Positions 27,440-36,272 of a DNA stretch of 64,000 bases are shown here, one piece after another (the first letter of the stretch is position 1; every line of letters begins with the position of its first letter). This DNA is from Jiulongibacter sp024742395 (GTDB taxonomy: Bacteria > Bacteroidota > Bacteroidia > Cytophagales > Spirosomataceae). The position numbers were made by a program, and so were the translations under genes. A model generated the notes under the pieces. It was not told where the DNA came from and did no database searches. It saw only the letters and a list, made by a program, of their open reading frames with translations. The stretch is taken from contig OZ252236.1 in the NCBI GenBank assembly GCA_965249455.1, forward strand, positions 4,030,001 through 4,094,000, in the 5' to 3' direction.

Positions 27440-28426
27440 CTAATAAGCCCACTTAATATAAGCTGAGCCCCAGGTAAATCCTCCACCGAAAGCAGCTAAA
27501 ATAAGATTATCTCCTTTCTTCAATTTAGATTCATAATCAAAAAGACATAAAGGAATGGTAGCTGCGGTAGTGTTACCATATCTATCAATATTCATCATTA
27601 CCTTGTCCTCACCTACTCCCATTCTTCTGGCTGTGGCGTCAATAATACGTTTATTAGCCTGATGTGGTACAAGATAAGCAATATCATCACCGTTAAGGTT
27701 ATTCGCCTCCATTATTTCGGCCGCAGTATCTGCCATTCTTGTTACGGCAAACTTAAACACTGCCTGCCCTTCCTGTCTAATGTAATGTAGTTTCTGGTCT
27801 ACTGTTTCATTCGAGGCAGGGAATCGGCTACCACCACCCTTCATTATAAGATGATTTTCACCTGTGCCATCAGAATGCATTCTGAAGTCAATGAGGCCAT
27901 TTCCTTCTGTATCTGGCTCCAGCATGACTGCTCCGGCCCCATCACCAAAAAGAATGCAGGTAGTTCTGTCTTCCCAATCGATTATGGACGACATTTTGTC
28001 TGCTCCTACCACCACCACTTTTTTGTATCTGCCCGATTCAATAAACTGGCTACCCGTAGATAATGCATAGATAAATCCTGAACAGGCCGCAAGAACGTCA
28101 AAACTTCCAATAGATGGAATTCCTACCTGAGTACAGACTAAATTAGCGGTAGAAGGGAAAAAGTAGTCTGGTGTTACCGTGGCTACAATGACTAAATCCA
28201 CCTCCTCTGGTTTAGTATTGGTCTTTTTCAGAAGGCTCTTTACAGCTTCTGCGGCCATAAAAGAAGTACCTAAGCCCTCCCCTTTTAATATTCTTCTTTC
28301 TTTGATTCCGGTTCTGGAAGTTATCCATTCGTCATTAGTATCAACGATTTTTTCCAGATCGGCATTGGTCAGCTTATCCTCAGGGAGGTATGCACTAACT
28401 CCCGTAATAGCGGCTTTAATACTCAT
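27440..28426 (-). CDS. fabH: 3-oxoacyl-ACP synthase III
   Basis: This 328-aa protein has the KAS III catalytic triad Cys (DVLAACSGFIYAL), His (LVPHQANKRI) and Asn (DRYGNTTAATIPL). The N-terminal signature is DTNDEWITSRTGIKERR and the C-terminus is AFGGGFTWGSAYIKW. It condenses an acyl-CoA with malonyl-ACP to start fatty acid chains. It lies 33 bp downstream of plsX and 21 bp upstream of efp, which matches the widespread yceD-rpmF-plsX-fabH lipid operon. Confidence 0.98.
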   Translation of the reverse strand: MSIKAAITGVSAYLPEDKLTNADLEKIVDTNDEWITSRTGIKERRILKGEGLGTSFMAAEAVKSLLKKTNTKPEEVDLVIVATVTPDYFFPSTANLVCTQVGIPSIGSFDVLAACSGFIYALSTGSQFIESGRYKKVVVVGADKMSSIIDWEDRTTCILFGDGAGAVMLEPDTEGNGLIDFRMHSDGTGENHLIMKGGGSRFPASNETVDQKLHYIRQEGQAVFKFAVTRMADTAAEIMEANNLNGDDIAYLVPHQANKRIIDATARRMGVGEDKVMMNIDRYGNTTAATIPLCLFDYESKLKKGDNLILAAFGGGFTWGSAYIKWAY

Positions 28427-28459
28427 AAAAGGTATAGGTTCTTTAGGGTTTATAGACGA

Positions 28460-29401
28460 TCATTCGCCAAAAACTTCTGCAATTTTAGCATTTACTCCTG
28501 AATCTACCTGCCTCTGAGCAAGTAAAATCATATTCTTTATGGCAAGAGCTGAGGAAATTCCGTGTCCCACGATAACATTTCCTCTTACACCAATTATTGG
28601 GCTACCACCCACTACCTCATAGTTCATTCTGTTGATCAATTGATCATCAATCCCCTGAGAGTGAGCATATTCATAGAGAGACTCGCCCATTTTATAAATG
28701 ACATTTCCGGTAAAGCCTTCAGTCACTATCACATCTGCCTTTCCTTCAAAAAGATCGCGGCCCTCAATATTCCCAATAAAATTAACTCGTTTATCGTCTT
28801 TAAGCAATTGATAGGTCGCTTGAGCCACTGCTGACCCCTTACTTTCCTCTTCGCCAATGTTTAACAGAGCTACTTTTGGTTTTTGAATTCCAAAAGAAAG
28901 AGAAGCATACATAGAACCCAGCTCTGCAAATTGAACCAACAATTCAGGCTTACAATCGGCATTAGCACCAATATCAAGCATCAGGCTGTAATCCCCGCTT
29001 TTCAAAGGAAAAAAGCCGGCAATAGGTGGCCTCTGTATATTACCGTAAGTTTTTAAAACAAAAAGCGAATGCACCATCATAGCCCCGGTATTTCCGGCAC
29101 TACAAAATGCATTCGCGTCTTTAGTTTTTAACAAGCCAAAGCCTACACCAATACTGCTGTTGGGCTTTTGAGAGAATGACTTGGCAGGATGCTCATGCAT
29201 CCCTATCACCTCATCGGCATGTATTATTTCTATCCTCTGCTTATCAAACTCCAAACCATTTAGAATAGTCTGAATTTCATCTTCTTTACCCACCAGAATC
29301 ACAGAAGCCTCTTTTGGCAATTCTTCCAGAGCCAAAACAGCTCCTTCTACAGCTGCCTTCGGGGCAAAATCACCACCCATTGCGTCAACTGCTATTTTCA
29401 T
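28460..29401 (-). CDS. plsX: Phosphate acyltransferase
   Basis: This 313-aa protein has the PlsX signature MKIAVDAMGGDFAPKAAVEGA, MLDIGANADCKPELLVQFA, GNIEGRDLFEGKADVIVTEGFTGN and, near the C-terminus, VGHGISSALAIKNMI. It makes acyl-phosphate from acyl-ACP for phospholipid synthesis by PlsY. It lies between rpmF (46-bp gap) and fabH in the standard lipid operon order. Confidence 0.97.
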   Translation of the reverse strand: MKIAVDAMGGDFAPKAAVEGAVLALEELPKEASVILVGKEDEIQTILNGLEFDKQRIEIIHADEVIGMHEHPAKSFSQKPNSSIGVGFGLLKTKDANAFCSAGNTGAMMVHSLFVLKTYGNIQRPPIAGFFPLKSGDYSLMLDIGANADCKPELLVQFAELGSMYASLSFGIQKPKVALLNIGEEESKGSAVAQATYQLLKDDKRVNFIGNIEGRDLFEGKADVIVTEGFTGNVIYKMGESLYEYAHSQGIDDQLINRMNYEVVGGSPIIGVRGNVIVGHGISSALAIKNMILLAQRQVDSGVNAKIAEVFGE

Positions 29402-29447
29402 TGAGGTTTGGCTTAAATCAGATGTATTTGAGAAACTGATAAACGGC

Positions 29448-29633
29448 TTACTTAAAATCTTCTGCTACTAACTGACCCTTATAATAAAGGTTTCCTTCAT
29501 ACACGTGTGCTTTGTGACGCACGTGGATTTCACCTGTAGTTGCATCTACAGACAAGGCTTTAGTAGCAAGATTATCGTGAGTTCTACGCTTATCTCTTCT
29601 GGTTTTCGAAATTTTTCGTTTCGGATGTGCCAT
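29448..29633 (-). CDS. rpmF: 50S ribosomal protein L32
   Basis: This 61-aa protein has the L32 N-terminus MAHPKRKISKTRRDKRRTH. The usual zinc-binding cysteines (CxxC...CxxC) are absent, so this is a zinc-free paralogue type. The sequence continues RHKAHVYEGNLYYKGQLVAE. It lies 20 bp downstream of the DUF177 gene, as in most bacteria. Confidence 0.96.
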   Translation of the reverse strand: MAHPKRKISKTRRDKRRTHDNLATKALSVDATTGEIHVRHKAHVYEGNLYYKGQLVAEDFK

Positions 29634-29653
29634 TATTACCTATTATTTATTTG

Positions 29654-30196
29654 TTACAATTTCTTTTTAAAATCTTTAAGAGCATCCCACATTGGGTTTG
29701 ACTCCTCCTTATTCTCCTCTTCTTTTTGACTAACATCCGGATTCTCAGAAGAAAAAACCAATCCTGAAGCCTCTTCAGACTCATCCCTAAATTTAGGATG
29801 AAGTTTTTTCATCGGTACTGAAAGTCCAATATAATCAAAAATATCCCTCGCAATGTTTATTTCGGCGGTCCCAAAAGGTATTATTTCAACATCTTCCGAT
29901 ACCACCTCATTTCTATCCCCAAATTTATAAACGTATTGCTCGCTTATATTTAATGGTTCTTCAAACACCTCAAGGCTTCTGTCACAAATCAGCTTTAAAG
30001 TACCTGTAATATGGTAATCTAAACGCATCATTGATGACGACTTGTCAAGAACAAGGGCTAACTTAAACTCCCCACTCTCAATAATATCCTGATCAAAGGA
30101 TTCAAAAAAATCATCCTTGCCCTCAAACTCAAATTCGTGACTCTTTTCATCGAGACCAAGAACGTTTATGCTATACTGCTGATGTATTTTTTTCAC
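29654..30196 (-). CDS. DUF177 (YceD-like) protein
   Basis: This 180-aa acidic protein has a GTG start. The DUF177 core is visible as LVLDKSSSMMRLDYHITGTLKLICDRSLEVFEEPL, ending in a charged tail, although the usual cysteines are reduced to one. YceD/DUF177 proteins affect 23S rRNA stability and precede rpmF almost universally. It heads the minus-strand lipid operon and is divergent from coaX across 170 bp of AT-rich DNA. Confidence 0.9.
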   Translation of the reverse strand: MKKIHQQYSINVLGLDEKSHEFEFEGKDDFFESFDQDIIESGEFKLALVLDKSSSMMRLDYHITGTLKLICDRSLEVFEEPLNISEQYVYKFGDRNEVVSEDVEIIPFGTAEINIARDIFDYIGLSVPMKKLHPKFRDESEEASGLVFSSENPDVSQKEEENKEESNPMWDALKDFKKKL

Positions 30197-30366
30197 CTTT
30201 TATCAGAAAGGGTGCAAATTTACAACCTTTTTTATTCATTCTAAAGTTTTGCCAAAATATATTAAAGATAATACGATCTATACATGATATATATGAGAAG
30301 AAATATCTTTTCTCTATACCAATTTGCTCATTATTTCTAATTTAGTATTTCCTTAATCTATTTCAA

Positions 30367-31131
30367 ATGCTTGTAGCCGACATCGGTAACACCGACATCG
30401 TATTTGGTCTATTTCAGAACAGTTCTCTGAGTAAAACGTTTCGTATTCCTGCAAAAAAAGGTGAATCTGCTCCCTTTTTTAGTTTTCGGTTAGTGAATTA
30501 CTTTTTAGAAAACCAAATTGACCCATACTCCTTCAAAACTACCGTTTTAAGTAGTGTGGTACCCGAGCTAACTCCTATTTTAGAAGAAGTTTTAAAAGAA
30601 ATAAGTCAGACCGATGTCATTATTGTCAGGCCAGGCATCCATAGAAGAGTGACTGTGGGCATTGATAACCCAGATCAGCTAGGTACCGATTTGTATTCAA
30701 ACGCCGTAGCTGCCTTTACGAAATATACTTGTGCCTCAATTGTTGTTGATTTTGGCACAGCCTTGACTTTTACTGCCGTGAATAAAGAGGGAGAAGTCAT
30801 GGGCGTAGCCATTGCCCCAGGTCTCAAGACAGCTGTGAACTCACTTTTTTCTAACACTTCTCAACTCCCAGATGTACCTCTGGAACTTCCAATTACAGCC
30901 ATAGGAAGAAATTCCATGACCTCTATTCAATCGGGTATTTTGTACGGATACGAGGGCCTCGTCAAAAATCTCGTGGACAAGTTCAAGTCAGAGATGAATG
31001 ATCCTTTGATAAAAGTAGTTGCCACAGGCGGCTTGTCATCTATTATTCCCGGCTTAAAAAGCTGGTTTGATGAAGTGGATATCAATCTTACCTTAAAAGG
31101 TCTTGGGATAATAGGTGACGATTATAAATAG
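30367..31131 (+). CDS. coaX: Type III pantothenate kinase
   Basis: This 254-aa protein has the CoaX ATP/pantothenate motifs MLVADIGNTDIVFGLF, PGIHRRVTVGIDNPDQLGTD, SIVVDFGTALTFTAV and VAIAPGLKTA, with the C-terminal GLGIIGDDY. It phosphorylates pantothenate in CoA synthesis and, unlike type I, is insensitive to CoA feedback. Its start is an ATG, and its 3' end overlaps the convergent nadD by 10 bp. Confidence 0.96.
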   Translation: MLVADIGNTDIVFGLFQNSSLSKTFRIPAKKGESAPFFSFRLVNYFLENQIDPYSFKTTVLSSVVPELTPILEEVLKEISQTDVIIVRPGIHRRVTVGIDNPDQLGTDLYSNAVAAFTKYTCASIVVDFGTALTFTAVNKEGEVMGVAIAPGLKTAVNSLFSNTSQLPDVPLELPITAIGRNSMTSIQSGILYGYEGLVKNLVDKFKSEMNDPLIKVVATGGLSSIIPGLKSWFDEVDINLTLKGLGIIGDDYK

Positions 31132-31694
31132 AAACCTTTCAATTCAATGTGCTTCTCCACAGGTTCTGTTACCATATAGCGTATAGATCGCCGTTCTTTA
31201 ATAGCATTACGAATGAATGTGGCGGAAATGTCAAGCAATGGAGATTCCACAAATTTCACAGACGCGTGCTCACTAAAATCATGCGGGGCCGTATTGGGTC
31301 TTGGATAAACGTATAATTGAAAATATTCGATAATTTTGTCGTGGTTTTTCCAATTCTTAAACTGAACAAGGTTATCCTCACCCATAATGAGCACAAACTC
31401 GTGTTGAGGAAATTTCTCAGATAAAACAGCCAATGTATCAATGGTATAGCTAGGTTTAGGCATACTAAACTCAATATCTGAGGCCTTGAGCCTGAAATTA
31501 TCAGCAATGGCCTTCTCCACCATTTCCAGCCTGTCAAACTCGTGCAGGAGACCTTTATTCCTTTTGAAAGGATTCTGTGGAGAAACTACATACCAGACTT
31601 CCTTTAAGTCTGTATTGGCTGCCATGGTATTGCCAATAATCAAATGACCAATATGTATGGGATTAAATGATCCGAAAAATAAACCTATCTTCAT
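31122..31694 (-). CDS. nadD: Nicotinate-nucleotide adenylyltransferase
   Basis: This 190-aa protein has the nucleotidyltransferase motif GSFNPIHIGHLIIG (GxxxPxHxGH) and the C-terminal ISATFIRNAIKERRSIRYMV, corresponding to ISSTxIR. It adenylates nicotinate mononucleotide in NAD synthesis. It is 24 bp downstream of gmk, suggesting one transcript. Its stop lies inside the coaX 3' end on the opposite strand. Confidence 0.96.
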   Translation of the reverse strand: MKIGLFFGSFNPIHIGHLIIGNTMAANTDLKEVWYVVSPQNPFKRNKGLLHEFDRLEMVEKAIADNFRLKASDIEFSMPKPSYTIDTLAVLSEKFPQHEFVLIMGEDNLVQFKNWKNHDKIIEYFQLYVYPRPNTAPHDFSEHASVKFVESPLLDISATFIRNAIKERRSIRYMVTEPVEKHIELKGFYL

Positions 31695-31718
31695 TTACTT
31701 TTTACTATCAATAGGAAG

Positions 31719-32318
31719 CTACATCCTCAATGGTTTTTCTTCAATTTGTAAAGCACCAGAATTAAACGAGTCATACAATTCTTCAGCTTTACCTAAAGAT
31801 TCTTCAAGATTATCATTGAGCAAGATCACATCGAATTTATCCTGAAATGTCATTTCGAACTTAACTTTAAAAAGTCGCTTTGACAAACTATCTTCTGTCT
31901 CCGTTCCTCTTTGACGAAGTCGTTTTTCTAACTCTTCTTCTGAAGGTACTTTCACAAAAATTGCCAATGCTTTCTCTCCAAAATATTCTTTGAGTTTCAG
32001 ACCACCTTTAACATCTACATCAAAAATTACATTTTTACCTTCGTTCCAAAGCCTGTGAATTTCTGATTTCATGGTACCATAATATCCTCCAGGGTAAACC
32101 TCTTCCCACTCTACAAAGGCTTGTTCCTCAATTCTCTTACGAAATTCATCAATACTAAGAAAGTAATAATCCTTCCCGTCTATTTCATTTCGTCCACGCC
32201 TGTCACGGGTACAAGCAGAAATAGAAAATCCCAGATCTGACCGATTAGATAAAAGATGTTTTACTATGGTAGTTTTACCTGAGCCCGATGGGGCACAAAA
32301 TATAATGGCTTTACCCAT
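31719..32318 (-). CDS. gmk: Guanylate kinase
   Basis: This 199-aa protein has the P-loop APSGSGKTTIVKHLL, FSISACTRDRRGRNEIDGKDYYF and FVEWEEVYPGGYYGT typical of Gmk, then DVDVKGGLKLKEYFG and the lid region RQRGTETEDSLSKRL. It converts GMP and ATP to GDP and ADP. It is co-oriented with nadD and starts at an ATG. A terminator for the upstream anti-sigma gene lies in the 77-bp gap before it. Confidence 0.97.
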   Translation of the reverse strand: MGKAIIFCAPSGSGKTTIVKHLLSNRSDLGFSISACTRDRRGRNEIDGKDYYFLSIDEFRKRIEEQAFVEWEEVYPGGYYGTMKSEIHRLWNEGKNVIFDVDVKGGLKLKEYFGEKALAIFVKVPSEEELEKRLRQRGTETEDSLSKRLFKVKFEMTFQDKFDVILLNDNLEESLGKAEELYDSFNSGALQIEEKPLRM

Positions 32319-32345
32319 GCTTTTTATTTATTGCACAAAAATAAA

Positions 32346-32375
32346 GAAACCACCAGACAAATGCCCGGTGGTTTC
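32346..32375 (-). terminator. Intrinsic terminator after the sigma/anti-sigma genes
   Basis: GAAACCACC and GGTGGTTTC form a 9-bp stem (12-nt loop). On the minus strand a T-rich tract (TTTATTTTTG) follows, 21 bp past the anti-sigma stop. Confidence 0.8.
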
Positions 32376-32395
32376 TCCCTAATCTATTCTTTAGT

Positions 32396-32713
32396 CTAAA
32401 AGTAAATATCGATCAGCTTGATTTCAGAAATCAATAACACCAAGACAATGGTGGCCAATTGAAGTTTAGATTTTATATCTGCTATCGTTTTGTCAGGACA
32501 GCACTTCTTCTCAATTTTCTGGTTAAGTGCATCCTTTATAGATTTCTGAAGCTCATAACCCTCTATGCATGGTAAGCAATGATCCATTTCTGTTCTAAAA
32601 TGCTCCATGTCCTCTTTACTGGCCGATCCATCCAAAACTGCAGTAATCATTTCCATACATCGCTCGTGATTCTCGCAGTGGTGCTTCATTTCACCTTTAA
32701 TTGCCTCGCTCAT
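32396..32713 (-). CDS. Probable zinc-finger anti-sigma factor
   Basis: This 105-aa protein has an N-terminal HHCENHERCMEMITAVLDG and a second cysteine pair, HFRTEMDHCLPCIEGY. Together they give the H-x3-C-x2-C pattern of zinc-binding anti-sigma domains. One membrane helix follows near the C-terminus (LQLATIVLVLLISEIKLIDI). It is encoded 37 bp downstream of an ECF sigma factor, the usual sigma/anti-sigma order, so it probably sequesters that sigma factor. The histidine/cysteine content could also mean redox or metal sensing, which is inference. Confidence 0.8.
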   Translation of the reverse strand: MSEAIKGEMKHHCENHERCMEMITAVLDGSASKEDMEHFRTEMDHCLPCIEGYELQKSIKDALNQKIEKKCCPDKTIADIKSKLQLATIVLVLLISEIKLIDIYF

Positions 32714-32750
32714 TTCAAAAATTATTAATCAAATTCCTTAGTGATAAGAA

Positions 32751-33350
32751 CTACCTTAGTTCTTTGTATCCCATGTTTGTAGCGTAAGAACGCAACTTCT
32801 CTTTCAATAAGTTCCGAGCACGGTGTAACCTTGATCTGACAGTACCAATTGGGATGTCTAAAATCTTAGCCATTTCCTCATAGGTAAAGCCTTCAATATC
32901 ACAAAGAATGATCACTGTTCTGAAGTCAACGGGCAAGCCATTCAGGGCTCTTGTTACTTCATCACCTATAAGGTCCTGAACCATTTCTGTTCGCAAATCT
33001 ACCGTACCGTTGTACTGTGGCTCATCTGCTGAATTGTAAATAGTCTCAACCTCCTGATAATCTATCTTCGCTGGCTCTTTACTCTTTTTACGATAATCGT
33101 TTATGAAAGAGTTTTTCAGGATTCTGAACAACCACGCTTTTGCGTTGGTTCCTTTCTGAAATGAATTTATAAAGCGAAATGCTTTTAAGTAAGTGTCTTG
33201 TACCAAATCATTGGCATCGTCTTCATCGTTTGTCAGACGATAAGCGAAATTATACATTGAATCTATGTGTGGCATAAATTCACTGTTAAAGACACCATAT
33301 TTCTCTGTCTCGCTGTAAGTCGGCTTTTTTTCCAATACTTCTGCTTCCAT
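32751..33350 (-). CDS. ECF-type RNA polymerase sigma factor
   Basis: This 199-aa protein has sigma region 2 (YNFAYRLTNDEDDANDLVQDTYLKAFRF, with DLVQDTYLKAF for -10 recognition and core binding) and region 4 (DIEGFTYEEMAKILDIPIGTVRSRLHRARNLLKEKL) with the HTH for -35 recognition. There is no region 3 or 1.1, as in group 4 sigma factors. It is translated from an ATG and followed by its anti-sigma partner. Confidence 0.95.
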   Translation of the reverse strand: MEAEVLEKKPTYSETEKYGVFNSEFMPHIDSMYNFAYRLTNDEDDANDLVQDTYLKAFRFINSFQKGTNAKAWLFRILKNSFINDYRKKSKEPAKIDYQEVETIYNSADEPQYNGTVDLRTEMVQDLIGDEVTRALNGLPVDFRTVIILCDIEGFTYEEMAKILDIPIGTVRSRLHRARNLLKEKLRSYATNMGYKELR

Positions 33351-33569
33351 GTCTTAATTTCTTTTTAAATACTTCCCTTCCTATATTATTTCCTACTTAT
33401 CTCAATTTGTATTTGATGTTGCTACATCTAAATCACACTCGAAGATATAGATTTATTTTTAAAAATACATGTAGATACATTTAAAATATCTAAAAGGCAT
33501 TTTTTAATGACAAATGGGGCTATTTGTGCATCTTTGTTCTTTAGATGACAAAAACAATACCCTCGCACT

Positions 33570-34094
33570 ATGAAGTGGAAAGACCTGCCAGAATTACCGC
33601 AATTTTACGATAGATACATCAAACAGGTGACAGACCAGCCCCTTTTGGATGCATTAAGAACCCATGAACCTACTGCCATTATGGCTGACATGGATAAATT
33701 GGCTCAATTAGGAGATCAAGTTTATGAACCTGGCAAATGGACCATAAAAACGGTGATTCAGCATATGATTGACACTGAGAGAATTATGGCCTACAGAGCA
33801 CTTTGCATAGCTCGAAAAGACAAAACCATTTTACCCGGATTTGATGAAAACAGCTATGCTGATAACACCTCTCATCTTCAAAATAACCTGGAGGATTTAG
33901 TCAATGAATGGCAAATTCTAAGAGTTTCAAACATTCTTCTTTTCAGGTCCATGTCTGAAGAAATGCTCTTGACAAAAGGACAAGCTTCTAACAAAATTAT
34001 AACACCTGCTGCCTTGGGTTTTGTCATTTGCGGTCATCCCATACATCATTGTAACGTAATCAAAGAACGATATTTTCCCATTTTAGGGAACTAA
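33570..34094 (+). CDS. DinB-superfamily protein (YfiT/bacillithiol transferase-like)
   Basis: This 174-aa protein has the DinB-fold histidines in KWTIKTVIQHMIDTERIMAYRAL and a C-terminal CGHPIHHCNVIKERYFP (the H-x3-H pair). Members bind a metal and include bacillithiol transferases and mycothiol-like enzymes; the exact thiol or substrate is unknown. It is divergent from the sigma gene across 219 bp and lies 40 bp before the pseudouridine synthase gene, so they may be co-transcribed. Confidence 0.85.
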   Translation: MKWKDLPELPQFYDRYIKQVTDQPLLDALRTHEPTAIMADMDKLAQLGDQVYEPGKWTIKTVIQHMIDTERIMAYRALCIARKDKTILPGFDENSYADNTSHLQNNLEDLVNEWQILRVSNILLFRSMSEEMLLTKGQASNKIITPAALGFVICGHPIHHCNVIKERYFPILGN

Positions 34095-34134
34095 TATTGA
34101 TAGATACGACATAAACCTAGATTTAGTTTACAGA

Positions 34135-34857
34135 TTGGTAAGAATAAATAAATATCTCAGCGAAGTAGGCTTTTGCTCAAGAAGAGCAGCAGATAAACTT
34201 ATTGAAGAAGGCAGGGTGACCATCAATGGCAAAATACCCGAAATGGGCACAAAAGTTGGCCCAAATGACCAGGTGGCCGTAGATGGCAAGAATGTAGGTG
34301 AGCCGCAGAGTGACTTTGTTTACATTGCTTTAAACAAACCGATAGGAATCGTATGCACTACTGACACACGGGTTGAAAAGAATAACATTGTTGATTTTAT
34401 TAATCACCCAAAACGTATTTTCCCAATAGGAAGACTAGATAAACCAAGCGAAGGCTTGATTTTCCTTACTAATGATGGGGATATGGTGAATAAAATTTTG
34501 CGTGCCCGCAATAACCATGAAAAAGAATATCTGGTTACCGTGAACAAACCTGTGACCCGCGACTTTATTATGAAAATGGCGAATGGTGTGCCCATCTTAG
34601 ACACTGTGACGAGGAAATGTAAAGTAGAGAAAGTGGGGGTCTTTGAATTTAAAATTATTTTGACTCAGGGCTTAAACCGACAGATCAGACGCATGTGCGA
34701 ATATTTGGGATACCGCGTAACTAAGCTGAAAAGAATACGCATAATGAATATTAAATTAGATTTACCAACAGGTAAATGGAGATACTTTACAAAAGAAGAG
34801 CTTGCCGAAATAAACAGATTGACTGCCGGCTCTACTAAAACCTTTGACTCAAATTAA
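34135..34857 (+). CDS. rluF: RluF/RsuA-family 23S rRNA pseudouridine synthase
   Basis: This 240-aa protein has a TTG start; no ATG is available in frame before the conserved VRINKYLSEVGFCSRRAADKLIEEGRVTING, which is the S4 RNA-binding domain (residues 1-60). The catalytic domain shows GRLDKPSEGLIFLTNDGD, where GRLD supplies the catalytic aspartate, and the C-terminal LNRQIRRMCEYLGYRVTKLKRIRI typical of RluB/RluF. It converts a uridine of 23S rRNA to pseudouridine. Choosing RluF rather than RluB rests on overall pattern and is not certain. Confidence 0.85.
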   Translation: MVRINKYLSEVGFCSRRAADKLIEEGRVTINGKIPEMGTKVGPNDQVAVDGKNVGEPQSDFVYIALNKPIGIVCTTDTRVEKNNIVDFINHPKRIFPIGRLDKPSEGLIFLTNDGDMVNKILRARNNHEKEYLVTVNKPVTRDFIMKMANGVPILDTVTRKCKVEKVGVFEFKIILTQGLNRQIRRMCEYLGYRVTKLKRIRIMNIKLDLPTGKWRYFTKEELAEINRLTAGSTKTFDSN

Positions 34858-34858
34858 A

Positions 34859-36166
34859 CTAGTCCTCATAGACATTCTTCGATGGAATCCTTGTAAGTAG
34901 AGCAAATCCAACAACGAATAGCACGAGAATAAGTAAAACAGAATTTCTCATACTTCCCGTTTGCTGAATGATAAATCCGAACAGGAATGTCCCCAGTGCT
35001 GTAGCAAGACGTTCACATACATCGTAGAAACTAAAATAAGATGCAGTATCCTTGGTATCGTCAGGTATTAGCTTGGCGTAAGTACTTCTTGAAAGAGATT
35101 GGATTCCGCCCATTACCAGACCTACTATCGCTGCTATTACATAAAACTGCTCAGCAGTAGTAGTAAAATAAGCGGCTAAGGGTACTGTGGCCCATAAACC
35201 AATCTCTATTCTCAGGGCAATTGTATTTCCAAATTTCTTTGATAAAAATGAGGCTAAATATGAACCCGGAATGGCTACCAACTGGATTAACAATATGGTG
35301 GTAATCAGTCCTGAGGTTGGGATTTTTAATTCTTTGTCTGCAAACAGAGCTGCAACATAAATCACCGTCATAACGCCCATATCGTATATAAAGAAAGCTG
35401 CTAAAAAACGTTTAAGGTATTTCCGTTGCTTCATTTCGTTGTATACCTTTCTCAGTTCCTGAAAACCTTTGGCTATCCACTTTCTTTCAAACTTTTTACT
35501 CCTGTCTTTAGGCAAATAATAAAAAGGAATTTGGGCAAAGGCAGCCCACCATACACCCACCGTAATAAAGGCAATTCTGGAAGTAAAACCCGAATCTGAA
35601 TCTGCCTGACTCAGGCCAAAAAGCTCAGGCTTCATGATCATGGCTAAATTAAACAGTAACAATAAGACACTTCCAAAATAGCCAAACGCAAAGCCTCTGG
35701 CCGAGGTTTTGTCAAACCTGTCTTCGGTTACTATATCTGGCAAATAAGAATTATAAAAAACCACAGAACCTCCCCACCCTATTAAAGACAGGCCAAACGC
35801 TACAACAGAAGCAGTAATATTGTCTTTGGTAAAGAAGAAAAAGTAGATACAACTAAGAGCACCTAAATAGCAGAAGAATTTCATAAAGAATTTTCTTCGG
35901 CCACTGAAGTCTGCAACACCGGTAAGCAATGGACTAAGAAAAACCAGAATCAAGGTGGCAATTGACAACGTGTATGAGTACACTACATCGTTATTAACCT
36001 GGAAACCCATGAAGTTAATCATATCTCCTCCCTGCTCATTCACAGCCGTAGCATGAAAATAGATAGGAAAAATTACCGAAGTGATAACAAGATTATGAAC
36101 AGAATTAGCCCAGTCGTACATACACCAGGCATTAATAACTTTCTTCTGGTTCTTCAGAAACTCCAT
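34859..36166 (-). CDS. MFS transporter of the UMF1 (Atg22-like) family
   Basis: This 435-aa protein has about 12 membrane helices. UMF1/Atg22-like motifs are NAWCMYDWANSVHNLVITSVIFPIYFHA, SPLLTGVADFSGRRKFFMKFF, GGSVVFYNSYLPDIV, DKTSARGFAFGYFGS and MGGIQSLSRSTYAKLIPDDTKDTASYFSFYD. These permeases are related to the amino-acid effluxer Atg22; substrates are unproven in bacteria. It lies 106 bp downstream of eboF on the same strand, so it may be expressed with the ebo genes and take part in the same export pathway. The latter is inference. Confidence 0.85.
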   Translation of the reverse strand: MEFLKNQKKVINAWCMYDWANSVHNLVITSVIFPIYFHATAVNEQGGDMINFMGFQVNNDVVYSYTLSIATLILVFLSPLLTGVADFSGRRKFFMKFFCYLGALSCIYFFFFTKDNITASVVAFGLSLIGWGGSVVFYNSYLPDIVTEDRFDKTSARGFAFGYFGSVLLLLFNLAMIMKPELFGLSQADSDSGFTSRIAFITVGVWWAAFAQIPFYYLPKDRSKKFERKWIAKGFQELRKVYNEMKQRKYLKRFLAAFFIYDMGVMTVIYVAALFADKELKIPTSGLITTILLIQLVAIPGSYLASFLSKKFGNTIALRIEIGLWATVPLAAYFTTTAEQFYVIAAIVGLVMGGIQSLSRSTYAKLIPDDTKDTASYFSFYDVCERLATALGTFLFGFIIQQTGSMRNSVLLILVLFVVGFALLTRIPSKNVYED

Positions 36167-36272
36167 GAAGCTTTAGGGTTTAATTAGAAAAGGTCAGGCA
36201 AGATAAGAGAATTATATCATTTTGAAAGCTATACTAAATAGCTCTTGCTCTTCTTTAGTTACATATATAAAT

